Shown here in pieces: positions 23,216-41,009 of a stretch of 64,000 bases of DNA; positions within the stretch are counted from its first letter, which is position 1, and each line of letters begins with the position of its first letter. A program made the position numbers and the translations under genes. Origin of the DNA: Nissolia schottii (taxonomy: Eukaryota > Streptophyta > Magnoliopsida > Fabales > Fabaceae); contig QANU01031477.1 in assembly GCA_003254905.1 (NCBI GenBank), forward strand, positions 416,698 through 480,697. Reading direction: 5' to 3'. A model generated the notes under the pieces. The model searched no databases, was not told the origin of the DNA, and saw nothing but the letters and a program-made list of their open reading frames with translations.

Positions 23216-23631
23216 ATAATATTTAAATCATAATGCACAGCTTATAGTTAAAAAAGGCCAAAATAACATATGATACTGTGATTTTATTGTTAATGACTAA
23301 TTAATTTTTATTATAGTTTTATTTATTTATTTTAATTTTTATAACAATTAAAGGTTGATTTTGTTTAGAAATATACAACATATAATTTATTTAACATAAA
23401 TAATTTAGCATAGATTGTCTCAACGTTACTTAAAAAAGTAACAGTTTTAAACTCGTTTTATGTGGGTCTAAATAATTCAATATGTTAAGTTATATTAATT
23501 TTTTAAGAATAAAAAATTATAATAAAAATTAACTAGTCAATAATAATAAATAATAGTATCGGATGTTTATTTCGAATATTGTTATTCAACTATAGAAATA
23601 CTAGATGTTATAAAATAAGACATATAAGAAT

Positions 23632-24180
23632 GATTGTTCAACTCTCGAGTTAACTCGTAAACTCTTACGAGTTTACGATTTTATTAGCTAACACTTATGT
23701 AAACTCTTTTTTGGTAAACTCTCGATTCTACTAGTGAGTTTACGAGTTAAAATCTACGTACGAGTTTACCAGTTTACCTTAAAATGTACAAATTTTGTAA
23801 CTTTGTTAGATACTTCCGTAACTTTGTTTATATTAGATAATATATATTGAGTTTATTTAGCTAATTTCATATATTTATCATAATTGAGTTATGTTTTATT
23901 GAACTATAAAATAATACAAATACTGAATAAAGTATGACATAACCACTAAGTGTTATCCATTAAAGTGTATTTTATTATATTTCTTTCATTAATTTAATTT
24001 AAAGTTAGCATTATTCAATTTCAATTATAAATATAATATTTAATCAAGTTTAGTACCTAATTATATTGCTTATAACATATTTTTTTACGTATGTAAACTC
24101 ATACAAGTTTACGAGTTAAATTTATGATTCGAGTTTGAGAGAGTCCACAAGTTTGCTTAAACTTTCGAGTTTGCCAACCT
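23632..24180. mobile_element. hAT-like MITE rich in GAGTTTAC motifs
   Basis: The left part reads CAACTCTCGAGTTAACTCGTAAACTC and the right part ACAAGTTTGCTTAAACTTTCGAGTTTG (in pieces), an imperfect inverted pair that matches the ends of the element at 55773-56498. Many AAACTCG / CGAGTTT motifs in both orientations occur within. A convincing 8-bp target duplication was not found, so the ends are approximate. Confidence 0.6.
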
Positions 24181-26939
24181 TGCATGAAGTGTATACAATA
24201 ATTTTTTGGTGCAATTTTTATTATTATTTTATTTTTTTAAAATACTGATTGCTATATTGTTTGAATAATTTCCGTATCAAGAAAATTTAAAAATAATTAA
24301 TATTTACATATAAAAATTATACTACATAAATTAATTACCAAAAGGCATAAAATCAAGTCTCTATTATAAAAAATAAACAATGAGATAAATATTAAATATT
24401 TTATAAATTGAATTTATACTTTGGTCAAAAAGTTTACTAATAATAAGTAGTTAGTTAATAAAATAAGGGTATTATAGATTAAGTAGGTAAAAACTCAAGA
24501 AAGTGAAAAAGACACTAAATATAATGGAGTGACAATACTAAATAAAAATAGTACTCTCGAGACTAGTCTTTTACGTGTTTTTTTTTTTTTTTTTTTGTTT
24601 AAAGAAGACAACTAGGCAGCGGAATTTTTAGTTAAGTTTGAGAACTCGAATACGGCACAAACATGGGTGATGGCTTATGTGTTTGGGATGGACCTCCTTC
24701 TGCTTGTTGATCTTGCGGGAATTGTCCACCTAAAATAAGCTTTCTTTTTTCTCCTTTTCTTTTCCTTTTCTCGTGTTAAAAGAAAAAAGAAAGTAAATAG
24801 TACTATGTGGAAAAAAAAAAAAGGAAAGACATCAAAAGAGAAACAAAAGGAAAAGAAAGAAATTTAAAAGTTTTGGATTTATTTATCGATTAAATAGGCC
24901 AGGCTTAATGCAGGCTAAGCTATAAGTAAACCACTTTACATATTTCCGCCCATAATCATAAATCATTTTATCCAAAATGAAACTAATTAAAGGAATCATG
25001 AACTAATCTGGTGCACTAAACACCCTAATCCGATGCATATATTTGTGTGTATTCTTCCATGAAAAAAGTTGAAATAAATGAGTAGAATAAAGTAATTGGC
25101 TATATATTGGTCAAGACTCTACGTTTTCTACACAAATCAAAACGCCTTTATTAGTTCTTTAAAGTCATTCCTTTCTCTTGACATATATGCATATTAAGTG
25201 GAAGAGAGAGCATTTGTTGATCAAGTAATAGCCTAAAAGGATAATTTGATCAAATTAAATCATATTTTTAACACTAACAAATGTTTAATACGTTTGTTGT
25301 ATGTTATCTCTTCATTTTCTTTTAACTTATTCAATAAAAACATAATGCAACTAAAATCATAAAAAAAATAGTTATTTATAATTATCGAACGTGAGTCAAC
25401 TTAGCTTCTTAGACTTCATCAGTATAAATTACACAATTCAATCATAAAAATCCAAAAGGATATACCAAAAAAGAAATCAAAAAGCAAAACAAGAAAGATA
25501 TAAGTAGAAGGAAATAAATTAGGGGAATAGATTCTCCCATGTTAAAATTGGTTATATTTAAAAAAAAATACAAATATTTTAAATTGAGTCCTACTATTTT
25601 AAAAAAACTCAACTTATTTAACATGTTTATATTTTTTCCTTTATAACTTAATCAATTTTAACGTCAGAAAATCTATTCTCATGTACTAGAGGCTCATTCC
25701 CGGTGTTAAAGCTTAGAGCATCATAATGTCCAAATCGAGATTCGTGGATAAGGTCAAAATTTGCGACTGCCACTTGGTTTGGGCATTAGAGCTATGAACA
25801 GGTCAAAGTAAAATTGCTGTTAATGCGAGCGCTTGGGCTACGGCCCGTCTCATTAACATGTGAAGGACCAAGAATGGGTAATTTTATTTACCACTTCCCA
25901 TGGTAAATTTCATTCTACTATTTGACATTGACATGGAAATGTTGTACAACCCCGTGTAAAACTTTGAACTTATCAACTCATGCAAACTCCCCTCATCATT
26001 ATATCTATTCTAGTGTATCAAAATTTCAATTGAATTACTCAGCATTCAGCAAGAACAAGGATTTTCATGACTTAATTTAAAATAAGTAACATCGTTGTTT
26101 TAAAACTCAAATAAAATTGAAGAAATTATTACATAGCCGCCATGAAATACAAGATAAATTGTCCTCTATGGAAAGATAAAATAACCTTGTTAAAAAGAGA
26201 GTGTATATCCTATCACTACACATGAAATGTCACTCTAACGCTCCGTACAGTGGATCCTCCTCGAGTGAATTAGGCAAACAAGTCTGGCGGTGAACATGTG
26301 CTAGGCACAAGCTAAGGGATTTGTACAAATTCCCTTCTTTATGATCACTCTGTTTTGTGTCAAACATGTGATGGAAGACACTAGGGAGACGAGAATATAT
26401 AATTAAGTACTTCGGGGGGGAAAGAAAAGGAGGGTGAGGGAAAAAGTATACTAAAAAATAAATTGAAGAAAAGGGAAATTAAAGTAGTAGTGGGATGGAG
26501 AATGCATGAAGTGTCTATGAAACATCCTGAAAGGCTTTAAAGGATGATAGACACAAACAAACTAATGGTCACATGGGCAGAGGTGGTGGGGACTGTTTCT
26601 GATTTGGTTGGATGCTCACATCATGGCCCATTGTTGAAATTTGGGTCTCCTTCATTCCATTTCCTTTCTTTCTCCCTTTCCCTCCTTCGTTTATAGTCCT
26701 CCTCCAATTTGAACCCATCTCTCACCACTAACTACTTTCATTGAATTAAACTTTTTGATATATATATGTAATATAGACAATGCTGTTGGTGGAAAAGTTA
26801 TTAGCCTGTTTGGTTTATATTTTAATTTTAAAACCGTCACATTATTTTCATTCTTAAATAAGTAACTAGTTAGCAAACTTATTTAGCCAGTTATTTATTT
26901 ACCATTAACTACGGCCAAAAATCCCTTATTCATGTACCC
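24181..26939. other. Intergenic, no gene recognised
   Basis: AT-rich, with T-runs at about 24577 and A-runs near 24814. A small balanced patch at 24640-24740 reads like a decayed exon with three Cys codons, but is too short to assign. No RNA gene or complete mobile element seen. Confidence 0.4.
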
Positions 26940-29790
26940 AAGGGTGACATTTGAACCGCCAATTACAATGTCACCACGGGGCATGGGTGAGTCATTAGAT
27001 GAATATCCACCTTCAGGCCAGTCAATTGGTTGAGTAAATAATACCAAAATGTTGACATAAGATAAACCACCATTGTAAGATAATTGTACAACAATTCATA
27101 ACTAAGTCATCAAGCCTATGTTTAAAACGTACTAATATAGAAGGAAGTAAGACAAAAATAATGGTCTCATACCAAGCAAGAATTTTGAAGGATAATGTGG
27201 AAGAGGGACAGTTGTATTAGCATGGTTCAACACCTTTATGCCCCTTCACAAACGGAGGTGCGGTAAGATTTTAGAATTGAAATTTTAGAGCTTGGTTTAG
27301 TTTATTAGCTTGCCTCAGTTTTTTCTTTCTTTTTTCCCTTTCTTTCTATTATATGATATTTTATTATTTTATCCTCTGTTCTTGTACTTCTTTTTCTCTG
27401 GTTTGTCACAAAATATCATAGAGTCAACTCTCTGGGTTCTGCACCAAAGTCCCTAGTGTGTCCCTAATTGGTTGAGGATTAATGCTTACAATATGAAGAT
27501 GAACTGCAGAGATATGGCAATCAGAAATGGCCTAAATAGCTAGAAATGAGAATAAATTTTAGATATTACGAGGATGTACATAACCAAGTAATAGTAGATA
27601 AATTTAGGGGTCTGAACTTGTGTTGCTACAACCAGGTACACCAAGAGCTAGAATTATAATAGAAGCAACACTATTTTTTTCAATAATAAGGTGGAGGCTA
27701 ACACAATATGTTAAGTGCGAATTGTAGAGTAGTTGTTCTATGATGTGCAATGATATGAACTTCAAGGGGTAACTGGACCAAGTCTATAAGAGAGTAGTAT
27801 GACTTACTGATTCCATTAAATAGTAGTAAACCATATAGACTTCAGATGAAAATAAAAATAGAGGTTATCTTTATAGAACAATCCTAGAAATTAAAATGTT
27901 TGACGGAGAATTAGATACGATCAATCACTACCTTAATATATGAGCAAGGAAGAGGTGGTCCAGCGCGGCCAACAATTGTAGTATCATTCAAATCAGTAAA
28001 TGTCCAACAAGCACGTCTCTGTGAATCCATATACTTGACCTATTATAGCACTAGAAATGAAAGCTAAGTATGAATGTGACTATAAAAGACAGTACACGAA
28101 TTTGAAAAGCAAAATAGAGCAATAAGAAGTACATGAGTAAAGCAAGTAGAGTAGTTATAATTTCTTAGCAGAGATCATTCTAGAGTGAATTCATTACCTT
28201 TACTTTAGAATGCCAATCTACCCATAATAGATATAGGAGTTGAATTTTCCACAAGAAATAAGCAGAACCAGAGAGTATGAGGAATTTTTAATATCAACTA
28301 TCAAGCAATTTTAGCAGGCCTCCCTATCTTGACTCGTTGACCTACTAGTTACTTGGACAGCACTGTAAAATATTAGACTCTGACAAATTTGTCAGTAAAT
28401 TAAGTGGAAATTGAAAATATGTTAAAGAAAACTCTGGCTTGTGGTTTTGATTTGAGAACATAAGAAACAACTTATGTTAATGTCGACTCATCATCAAAAG
28501 AACAATCACTTTGAATTTCAACCTTTTTGGGAAATGGCGATCTTCTCATTTCATGGTTATTTCATAGGGATGAGGGATCTCATTGGTAAGATGCAGAAGT
28601 TTGCTTGCTTAATGTGCCTTAATTGTTTACTCTTGCATATTTTTAATGTTTTCACGTTTCTGTTTTCATTAGTAGAATATCCTGTCCTCTGTTACAATAC
28701 AATGCTTCACTCCTTTTGCCTCAAATGATGTCTCTTTCTTTTATTTCCAGAGAAAGGAGAGATAGAAAAGAAAAAAGAGACAGTGAGAGAGATTCACAAA
28801 TGCATTACTGGCTCTAAGACAAATATTGACGAATCTGAGGGTATCAATAGAACGGGGAGAACCACCAGAGAGTATAAAACGACCACAAATTGCTCCAACA
28901 TTTCTTTCTTAACACAAGAAGATTCAATAGAACCTTTTCCAAGCCCCAAGTACCAAACCAGCTACCATTAATTGCTTTCAACCTCCGAGAATAGGCTGGC
29001 TAGATCAAACAATTGCCTTGATAGTCCTCTCTTTGCATTGACTTTGTCTTGCTACACTGACAGTATAGCTGAAAGGCTCGTCCAACCAGCAAATACAGAA
29101 ATACTATAATGCATATTCTTCAATTACATCATAAATGAAATACCTTCTTGAGCATTCCATCGCGTACACAATCAAGAATTGGTGGTACAGTTGCATCCCC
29201 CATTGTTCCGGTTTTTATCTTGTTTGATGTATCAGTTAGAGGTAGAGGAGATCCAAATCCTATAGAACCCCCAACAACTGCAATTACATGCTAAAACAAG
29301 TAGTTGAAAGTTCAGTTAGCCAGCCAGAGGAAAATAAAACGGAAACATGCCTTTTAAACTGAAATATTTACTTAATCCACTCACTAAAGTAGATATCCAT
29401 ACCTGAAGTACTAATTCAAGGATATGATTCATTGGTAAGTATGGTAAATATACATCCTTATGCCCAAGGTCAGGAATTATGGTCATTACAGCAGCCATTG
29501 CTGCTAAGATTTTAGCATGTGTAATCATCACACCCTGTGGAGGAAATTGAAGAAAGAAAAGAAATAACTAAAAAAGAAAGCAAGCAAGAAAAAATGATCA
29601 TGAGCCAATATATATGTATATATGTTTAAGCTTAACAAAACTAAGGTTTCATCTAAACTATTAGTTAAAACGATCAAACCAGTGAAATGACACAAGAATT
29701 ATTTGTGGAAAAACTATATACCTCAATTATGCTTCAAACCTCAGGCAATCCTGTGCTTCCACTCTTGTACATTATTACCGCAACCCGTAA
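26940..29790 (-). pseudogene. Truncated tandem duplicate of the LACS9-like gene
   Basis: Segments match exons of the intact gene in the same order and strand: part of exon 3 at about 29750-29785, exon 4 at about 29402-29532, exon 5 at about 29155-29290, exon 6 at about 28810-29035, exon 7 at about 27935-28055 and part of exon 8 at about 26943-27032. Introns also match (for example CCACCATTGTAAGATAATTG at 27068 and 32571), so this is a segmental duplication and not a retrocopy. Exon 5 has lost about 25 bases between short repeats, exon 6 has indels, and exons 1-2 and 9-11 are absent. It cannot encode a working synthetase. It lies just downstream (3') of the intact copy. Confidence 0.88.
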
Positions 29791-30833
29791 AGTTACGTAT
29801 AACTTTTCTTCCATCTCAGCTATTTAGCTGAATCGTGTGAAAATTCAGTTTGTACATGCATGCATAAACACTGTAGCTAAATTTAATCCATTCCCTGCCA
29901 AATTGTACATATAGAATTCTAAATTTTATTTTATTTTACTATTTAATAACGAATTAGTTCATGAATTGTGGATCAAAATTTTAAATTAATAAAAGTATTA
30001 ATAAAGTGCTTTTTTTTTTTACTATAGTAGTATTTTTATTATATAGTTTTTCTGGAAAAAAATTTACAAACTAGTAAATTAAAATTTAAAACTTTGTATA
30101 TTTTAATATTTTTACGATCAAGTATAATGTTATAATATTTTTTAAAGGCATTAAATTTCAACAAAAATGATTGTTAGCAAATAGGCTCATATACTTTAAC
30201 AATGAGAGAGAAATATAATGAGTTTTGAAATTTATAATTCTTTTGAAACAAACTGAAAAGAGCTAATGTTAATTATTTTAAAATTTCATATAATTATAAT
30301 GGCACGTGTTACATCAAACAAAATGTTAGAATTGAAAAGTCGAATTTTAAACGCACACTAATTAGTAGTTACTTATAGAAAAATGTTATATGTACTTATA
30401 TTGTGTATAATATCTTGTCAACTCACATTATTTACTATTACATAAAAATTCAATGAGATTCAAATCCATTAAAATATCATTTAATAATAAATATAGCGTG
30501 AGAGTGAGATGGTCCTGCACACGTAACACTAACTAAGTTACAAGTAGATTGCTTGTTAAATAAGTTTGATATTGATCAATGAAAAGTGATGTGAAAGGAG
30601 CATTGTTCAAGTTATTCAAAATTTTGGCCTTCTATTCTACTCGTATATAAGCCTCACTAATTGGATAATTGTAACTAAAATGGAAAAATAAAAAAAAATT
30701 AAAAAGATAAAATAAAAATCTACCCGCCCCAAAATCCCTCCTCACAGAAAAGAATAAAACATTAAAAGGGAACACTTCAAAAGATCAAGCTTCTTTCCCT
30801 AGGATGCATAACCAGATCCTATGCGATGGTAGT
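29791..30833. other. Spacer between LACS9 and its pseudogene
   Basis: Mostly AT-rich. The part next to 30833 is the likely 3' UTR of LACS9 read on the minus strand. No gene or repeat assigned. Confidence 0.4.
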
Positions 30834-35766
<4,933 letters not shown>

Positions 35767-35952
35767 CGTTGAATGGTTCTTCCGATGAGAGAATGGAGGG
35801 AATGAATGAACGCTTGGCTCTCACAATGTGGTGTGCCACCCAAGCTCAAGAGTTAGAGAATCTCTAGTTTGGAGTTTTCAGCATCAGAACTGCTTCTTTT
35901 CTCCTCATTAAATTTAAATATTTAGTTAGTCAAAATTGTCTGGATTTAGTTT

Positions 35953-36000
<48 letters not shown>

Positions 36001-36374
36001 ATACTACTATTATTTTGACGAGTTCTTACATGAATAATCGAAGCATAACCCGTTGCACTAAAAATTAAATTAAGAAATTTTATAAAAACAAGCTAAAGCT
36101 AAAATGACATTTCAAATAGTTATTTTAGTAATTATTTTTCTTTCTTCTTCTTTTTCCCTAAATTATCATTGAAGTATAACTCTAATTAGTTTATTTAATT
36201 TGAGTTAGATAAGGTTATTAAATTTGTTTTTGGTGTTATGTTTGGGAGTTTTGTTGATGATGGAAATGATGGGTCATTAACAGGTTTGAAAACTTTTTTA
36301 ATGATAGAATTGAATTTAATTTAATTTCATTATTTTGAATGTCTATAAAATTGATTGTATTAATTATTTAAACT
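35767..36374. other. LACS9 upstream region
   Basis: The first about 100 bases upstream of the ATG are probably the 5' UTR. Then a long dinucleotide tract (below) and AT-rich DNA. A motif GTTTGGGAGTT at about 36240 recurs near 37371. Confidence 0.4.
35956..35997. repeat. (AT)n microsatellite, about 21 units
   Basis: Uninterrupted AT repeat about 190 bases upstream of the LACS9 start codon. Length is likely variable between accessions and may affect promoter spacing. Confidence 0.95.
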
Positions 36375-36390
36375 ATTTTGTCCTTCATTA

Positions 36391-36534
36391 TTTTTTTTAG
36401 GTCGTCTGACGGGTCGCGCACTTGGCTATGGCCGGTGAGTCTCACCGACGGGATAACTGCGTACACAAGGTCTCGAACTCGGAACCTTGCTTAAACGATA
36501 CCAAGTCACTTACCACTTGGACCAATCCCCGTTG
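36391..36534 (-). mobile_element. tRNA-derived SINE, copy 2 (inverted)
   Basis: Read on the minus strand it has TTGGTCCAAGTGGTAAG (A-box-like), TTTAAGCAAGGTTCCGAGTT then CGAGACCTTGTGTACGCAG, matching the first SINE, and ends in an A tail. The 16-base sequence ATTTTGTCCTTCATTA occurs at 36375-36390 and at 36535-36550, a perfect target-site duplication. The 3' bodies of the two copies are clearly diverged beyond GTTATCCC. Confidence 0.9.
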
Positions 36535-36550
36535 ATTTTGTCCTTCATTA

Positions 36551-37958
36551 ATAAAACATCATATTTTAATAACAAACTTAATTATTCATTAAACAAACAT
36601 GACACAATCAAAATCAAATCAAAGCGCTCTATTAAATAAATTTATCAAAAAAATTCACAAGAAATTTTTTTCTAAAATTTTAAATATTATAATAACCTGT
36701 TTAAAATTTTTGCATTCAGTGCAAAGACTTCATTGATCAATTTATATATATATATAAAATTGAATCTTATTTTCTATTGTTATACATAGACATATATATA
36801 TTCAACAACACCCATATTTTTTTTATGAAACATAATATTAATAGACATTCATGCAATATCAAAGTAATTATAGAGAATAAGAGAAAACAAGAAGAGTACA
36901 AAACAAGAGAAGAACAAATGAGCACAAACAAATAAGAAGAAACAAGATGCGGTGGAGCGTGAGCATGAGTTATGTGAGAGAACGACATACTTGTGAGGGA
37001 TTGGGAGTAAGAGTTGATGCAAAAGTTGTCGTAGAGAAGCGTAAGCGCGGAAGAGACAACGAGAAGTCACCTAGCAGGAAAAAGACGAAGAAAAAAGGAA
37101 AATAAGATAAGGGTAAATTTGGATTTTTATGTTTAAATCTATAGGAATTGAATTACAAATCAGACCCATTTGGATCTGATTTAGTTTTAGACTTAATCAA
37201 AGAATTGAATTCCATTCTTACCTCAATTCCAAGCTATTATTTTGTTCCAAACCAATAAATTGAATTCAATTCATAAATGAATTCAATTTCATGGGGTTTC
37301 CAAACATGTTGTAATGGGATGGCAAGGAAAAGTGAAAAATAGAATGGTTAGTTACATGTCACTCCTTTGTTTGGGAGTTTAATAGTGAGAGATGGGTGAA
37401 ATCCTACTAATATTGTTTGGTTGTTACAATAAAATGGAACTAAATGGAGCATAATTAAGTTTGTTTTCCAACTTTACCTAATTATTAGATATCATCAATA
37501 ATAATGAGTTTGATTGTTTTTAAAAGTATCATAGTAATTTTATCAAATTTAGAGGGAATAAGTATCATTGACCCTCACTGACCTCTCAAATTAGAGAAAC
37601 AACAATTCTTACCAATTTGATGGTAAGGAAGGGACTCATAATCCTTCCTTAGCCATTCCGCTCCCCTCCAAATAATCACTCCCAAACACACTTTACACTT
37701 TAGTAGTCTCTCCTTTCCATGGCATCCCCTTATTAGTCATTCATCTAAACACACCCTAAAGTTTATGGCACTAGTCAAATTCATCCTCAACTTGTAGAAA
37801 ATAATAAATTCGTTTATGAGGTTGTTAAAAGTTGATTATATTAGTCCTTCACCGTCGGTTAATTAGTCCATCTCAATGACTAATTCAATCAAATTTTCAA
37901 TTAAAAAAAGGCATGAGACAATGAGACCATTACAGTGAACAAAAGGAAAAAATATTAA
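36551..37958. other. Intergenic with a weak MITE candidate
   Basis: The pair GTTTGGGAGTTTAATAGTGAG (about 37371) and its inverse TAATCACTCCCAAACAC (about 37670-37690) suggests a small element of about 320 bp, but no target duplication was found. GAATTC-containing palindromic stretches occur at about 37260. No gene: the short minus frames at 36767-37070 have no family resemblance. Confidence 0.35.
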
Positions 37959-38442
37959 AGATGTGTTTGTTTCAAGTTTTGAAAATCACATTACCAAGAA
38001 TCAAATTCCCAGTAATACAATTCTCAATAATGTAATTTATGGGTATTTTACAAAACTTGTTTGTTTCTCCATTGAAATTATTGAAAACATTTTTTTTAGA
38101 TTTCCAACAATAAATTTATACATATTTGATTGGTGACAATATTTTTAGGAATATGTATAATAATTATCAAAATACCAATAATAAAATTATTTATATATTT
38201 TTTTAAAAGATTGAGGATAAATTAGTATTTTTTGTGCAATATTTTCCATTCTCGTGATAACAAAATATTCTCAACGTCTAAGGTGAGAATAAAAATACAT
38301 AAAAACTTGGATATATAATTTTTTTTAGGAATAATTTTTTCACAGAAATAAATTTTTATACCTGAAAATAAATGAAAAAATAAAATATCTTCAAGTGATC
38401 ATTACAAAAGATAAGTAAACATATCTTGAAACAAACTGTGTC
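37959..38442. mobile_element. MITE candidate (484 bp), TAA-flanked
   Basis: Left end AGATGTGTTTGTTTCAAG and the right end, read in reverse, GACACAGTTTGTTTCAAG are inverted repeats. TAA lies on both sides (37956-37958 and 38443-38445), the kind of 3-bp target duplication made by PIF/Harbinger elements. No coding capacity. Superfamily is an inference from the TSD length, which could occur by chance in AT-rich DNA. Confidence 0.5.
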
Positions 38443-39071
38443 TAATGATAATGCTTTATGAAGCTGAGTGTGTGCCTCAGCGAATACTCGGGGTAGATTT
38501 CATATATGCGGCGCAGATTCCATGTCCAGAAGCTCATTCGCATGTTGTTGGTTCCATTGTCCAAACCAGAAAAAAAAAGGAAAAAAGATGTGACAAAATG
38601 ACATGGTAGTTTACGAGTAATGGGCCATGAATCATGGATCATGGTGGATAAGTAGCTAGAAAAGGGAGTTTGGCGTTCACCCTAGTTAGGGCTTAAGGAG
38701 GTCACAATCAGTTACTCCCCCCGCTTCACTCTCATAAATCAATGTATCAATAAAAATTATACGTCTTCTTTTTAGTTTTTAGGACAATTCAGTACCCTTA
38801 ATATCATCTTAATTTTTTTTTTCCGGATTTCCCACATGCATCTTTTCACTAAAAGTAATTCTATTTAAATATTGTGAGACATTTAAATGTGTGCACCACA
38901 TAAATGTATACTACTCTCCCACCAGCTGTCACTCCTATCACATACTTTCTTAAACATGTTAACATGAGAATCGTAAATACATCAATCGTGAGAACAGAGA
39001 TAGATCAATAATAGATTGAGAGGTTTAAGGGAGGCTGCCCAGGTGAACTCAATTATTCGTTTAGTTTATGT

Positions 39072-39300
39072 TAATTGGTTGATTGGCCACCTTGTTTGCT
39101 TTAGTCTGCAATTGAATACACAATCATACCTCTTTTGGTGTGTTTTGAGATTAAAAAATGGTGAAGAGCATATTTTATTTGGTATGTAATTGGATTGGGT
39201 ACCTTATTTGCTTTCGTTTGCAATTGAATACACAATCCTACCTCTTGCAATATTTTGAGATTAAAAAAATGGTTAAGAGCATAAGTAATTCGTATATAAT
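39072..39300. repeat. Tandem duplication, about 112-bp unit
   Basis: GCAATTGAATACACAATC occurs at 39108 and 39220, and TTTTGAGATTAAAAAA with GGTKAAGAGCAT follows in both units. TAATTGGATTGG is found again at about 39297, beginning a third partial unit. Confidence 0.85.
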
Positions 39301-40757
39301 TGGATTGGATTTACAAGGAAAGTAACAATCAATATATAGAAGTTAATCAGCTGTACACTCATACAGCAATATGTGTATATTTGTACACATCGCCTAACAA
39401 AAGATTATTTGATAGAACCTCTAAGATTGATTTTCTCAATCCATTTGTCATCTTACTTCACCTAGGCAAAATGGTCATATCATGAATTGGGATCAAAGAT
39501 GATTCAGTTGTCTAATTAGACTAAACCCTATAGTAATTCTTATGATCTTTGTGCTCCTAATTCACATTTAGACCAATGACTTACATGCCCCTTCTTGTGT
39601 GGATAATTTTTAGAAATAAGGGTCGGCTTTTGGTCGAGAATTTTTATTAATAAGTTCTCATTGAAATTCACATACAGCCTAGCCCTTGCCGTAATTTTGA
39701 TAAAATGCACAAGATATCGATCAAGTAGTCGTAAAGGTTGCTAAAACAGATCACATGGAATAAAGTACTAGCTTCCACAATATTTTGAAGTCTCTTCTAT
39801 TTTCGTGCGCACATCCATCGATTAATGCTTACAATTTCAACAATTGCATATGCTTATGTTACTTTGCCGAACTTGCAGCGGTAATCACGCTCCTTGCTCA
39901 GTACATAACAAGTAGCAAAAGAAAAAGCGCGTTAAATACAGGGAATGGATCATCGAGAGAAAGACGCAAACATACTAAATATGACCAATTTATTATTGTG
40001 TCAAGTACAAGGAAAACGAATTGCCTTTTTTTGAACGTGGACTTTGTGAGCCCGTTTAAGAAGCAGCAATTACCCTTTGGATGCAAATGCAGGCAAGCCA
40101 GTTAATGCTTTGATTTGTCATTTTACCTTTTCTTGGATGTTTGGGGGGTGTGGTTAATATTGTTGACTTCGTAAACTCCACCGAACACAAATGCATACAA
40201 ATAACATATGGAACTACGCTACAACATGTGTGTACGTATGGTTTTCTATATGCTAGAGGTGGATCTTGTCGCTTTGGATAGGGACTAGAAGGCGAGCAAG
40301 GCATCTTTTTCTTTTGGCATATTATTTTGTGTTGTACGTACTTGCATTTGAAAGCCACAATATTTGTGACGGGGTTTCATGTTGGTGGTTGTTGATGAGG
40401 CCATTTTATTCTCTTTTAGTGTCGAACTCTTTACAATTATCACGGTGCAAGATTAATTATTAGACCGTAAAATCATATGTAATTGCCACACAAGCTTATT
40501 GGAATGTACCTTACAATTATATTATACATATATGTATATGTGTCATTTGTCATATTTTGTAAACATTATATTTATTGTTGATGTTAATATGCCAATCACC
40601 GACTATATAGTACATCAGATGCATGCATAAAAAATTGGGTGCAACCATTCATCCAACGTTTCCCTTTATAAGGGCGAGTAACCAGGGAAGGTTCTTATGG
40701 TGGATTGCTCAGTCAAGTCATTAAAATATTCATGGAGTAACAATAAGATATAATTTT

Positions 40758-41009
40758 AAAATAAAACATTATCTTTTGTCCTGAAATTCATAATTTTTAT
40801 CGATTTCATTCTCAAGCTTTTAAAATTATTAAGATTATTTTTAAAGTTATCAAACATCTATCATCTCTATCCTTACAATCTATGATCTATTATCTTTGAG
40901 ACAAATTTAATGGATATTTAATAATTTTAAAGACAATTTTAATAATTTTAAATGTTTGAGGATAAAATTGATAAAAGTTGCATACTTTAAAAATGAAAAT
41001 ATGTTTTAC
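40758..41009. mobile_element. Foldback MITE candidate, about 250 bp
   Basis: The left arm (from about TAAAATAAAACATTATC) and right arm (ending AATATGTTTTACT) are imperfect inverted repeats of roughly 95 bases each: TTTTATCGATTTCATTCTCAAGC on the left pairs with a TTTGAGGATAAAATTGATAAAA stretch on the right. Almost the whole element could form one hairpin. TSD not resolved. Confidence 0.6.
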
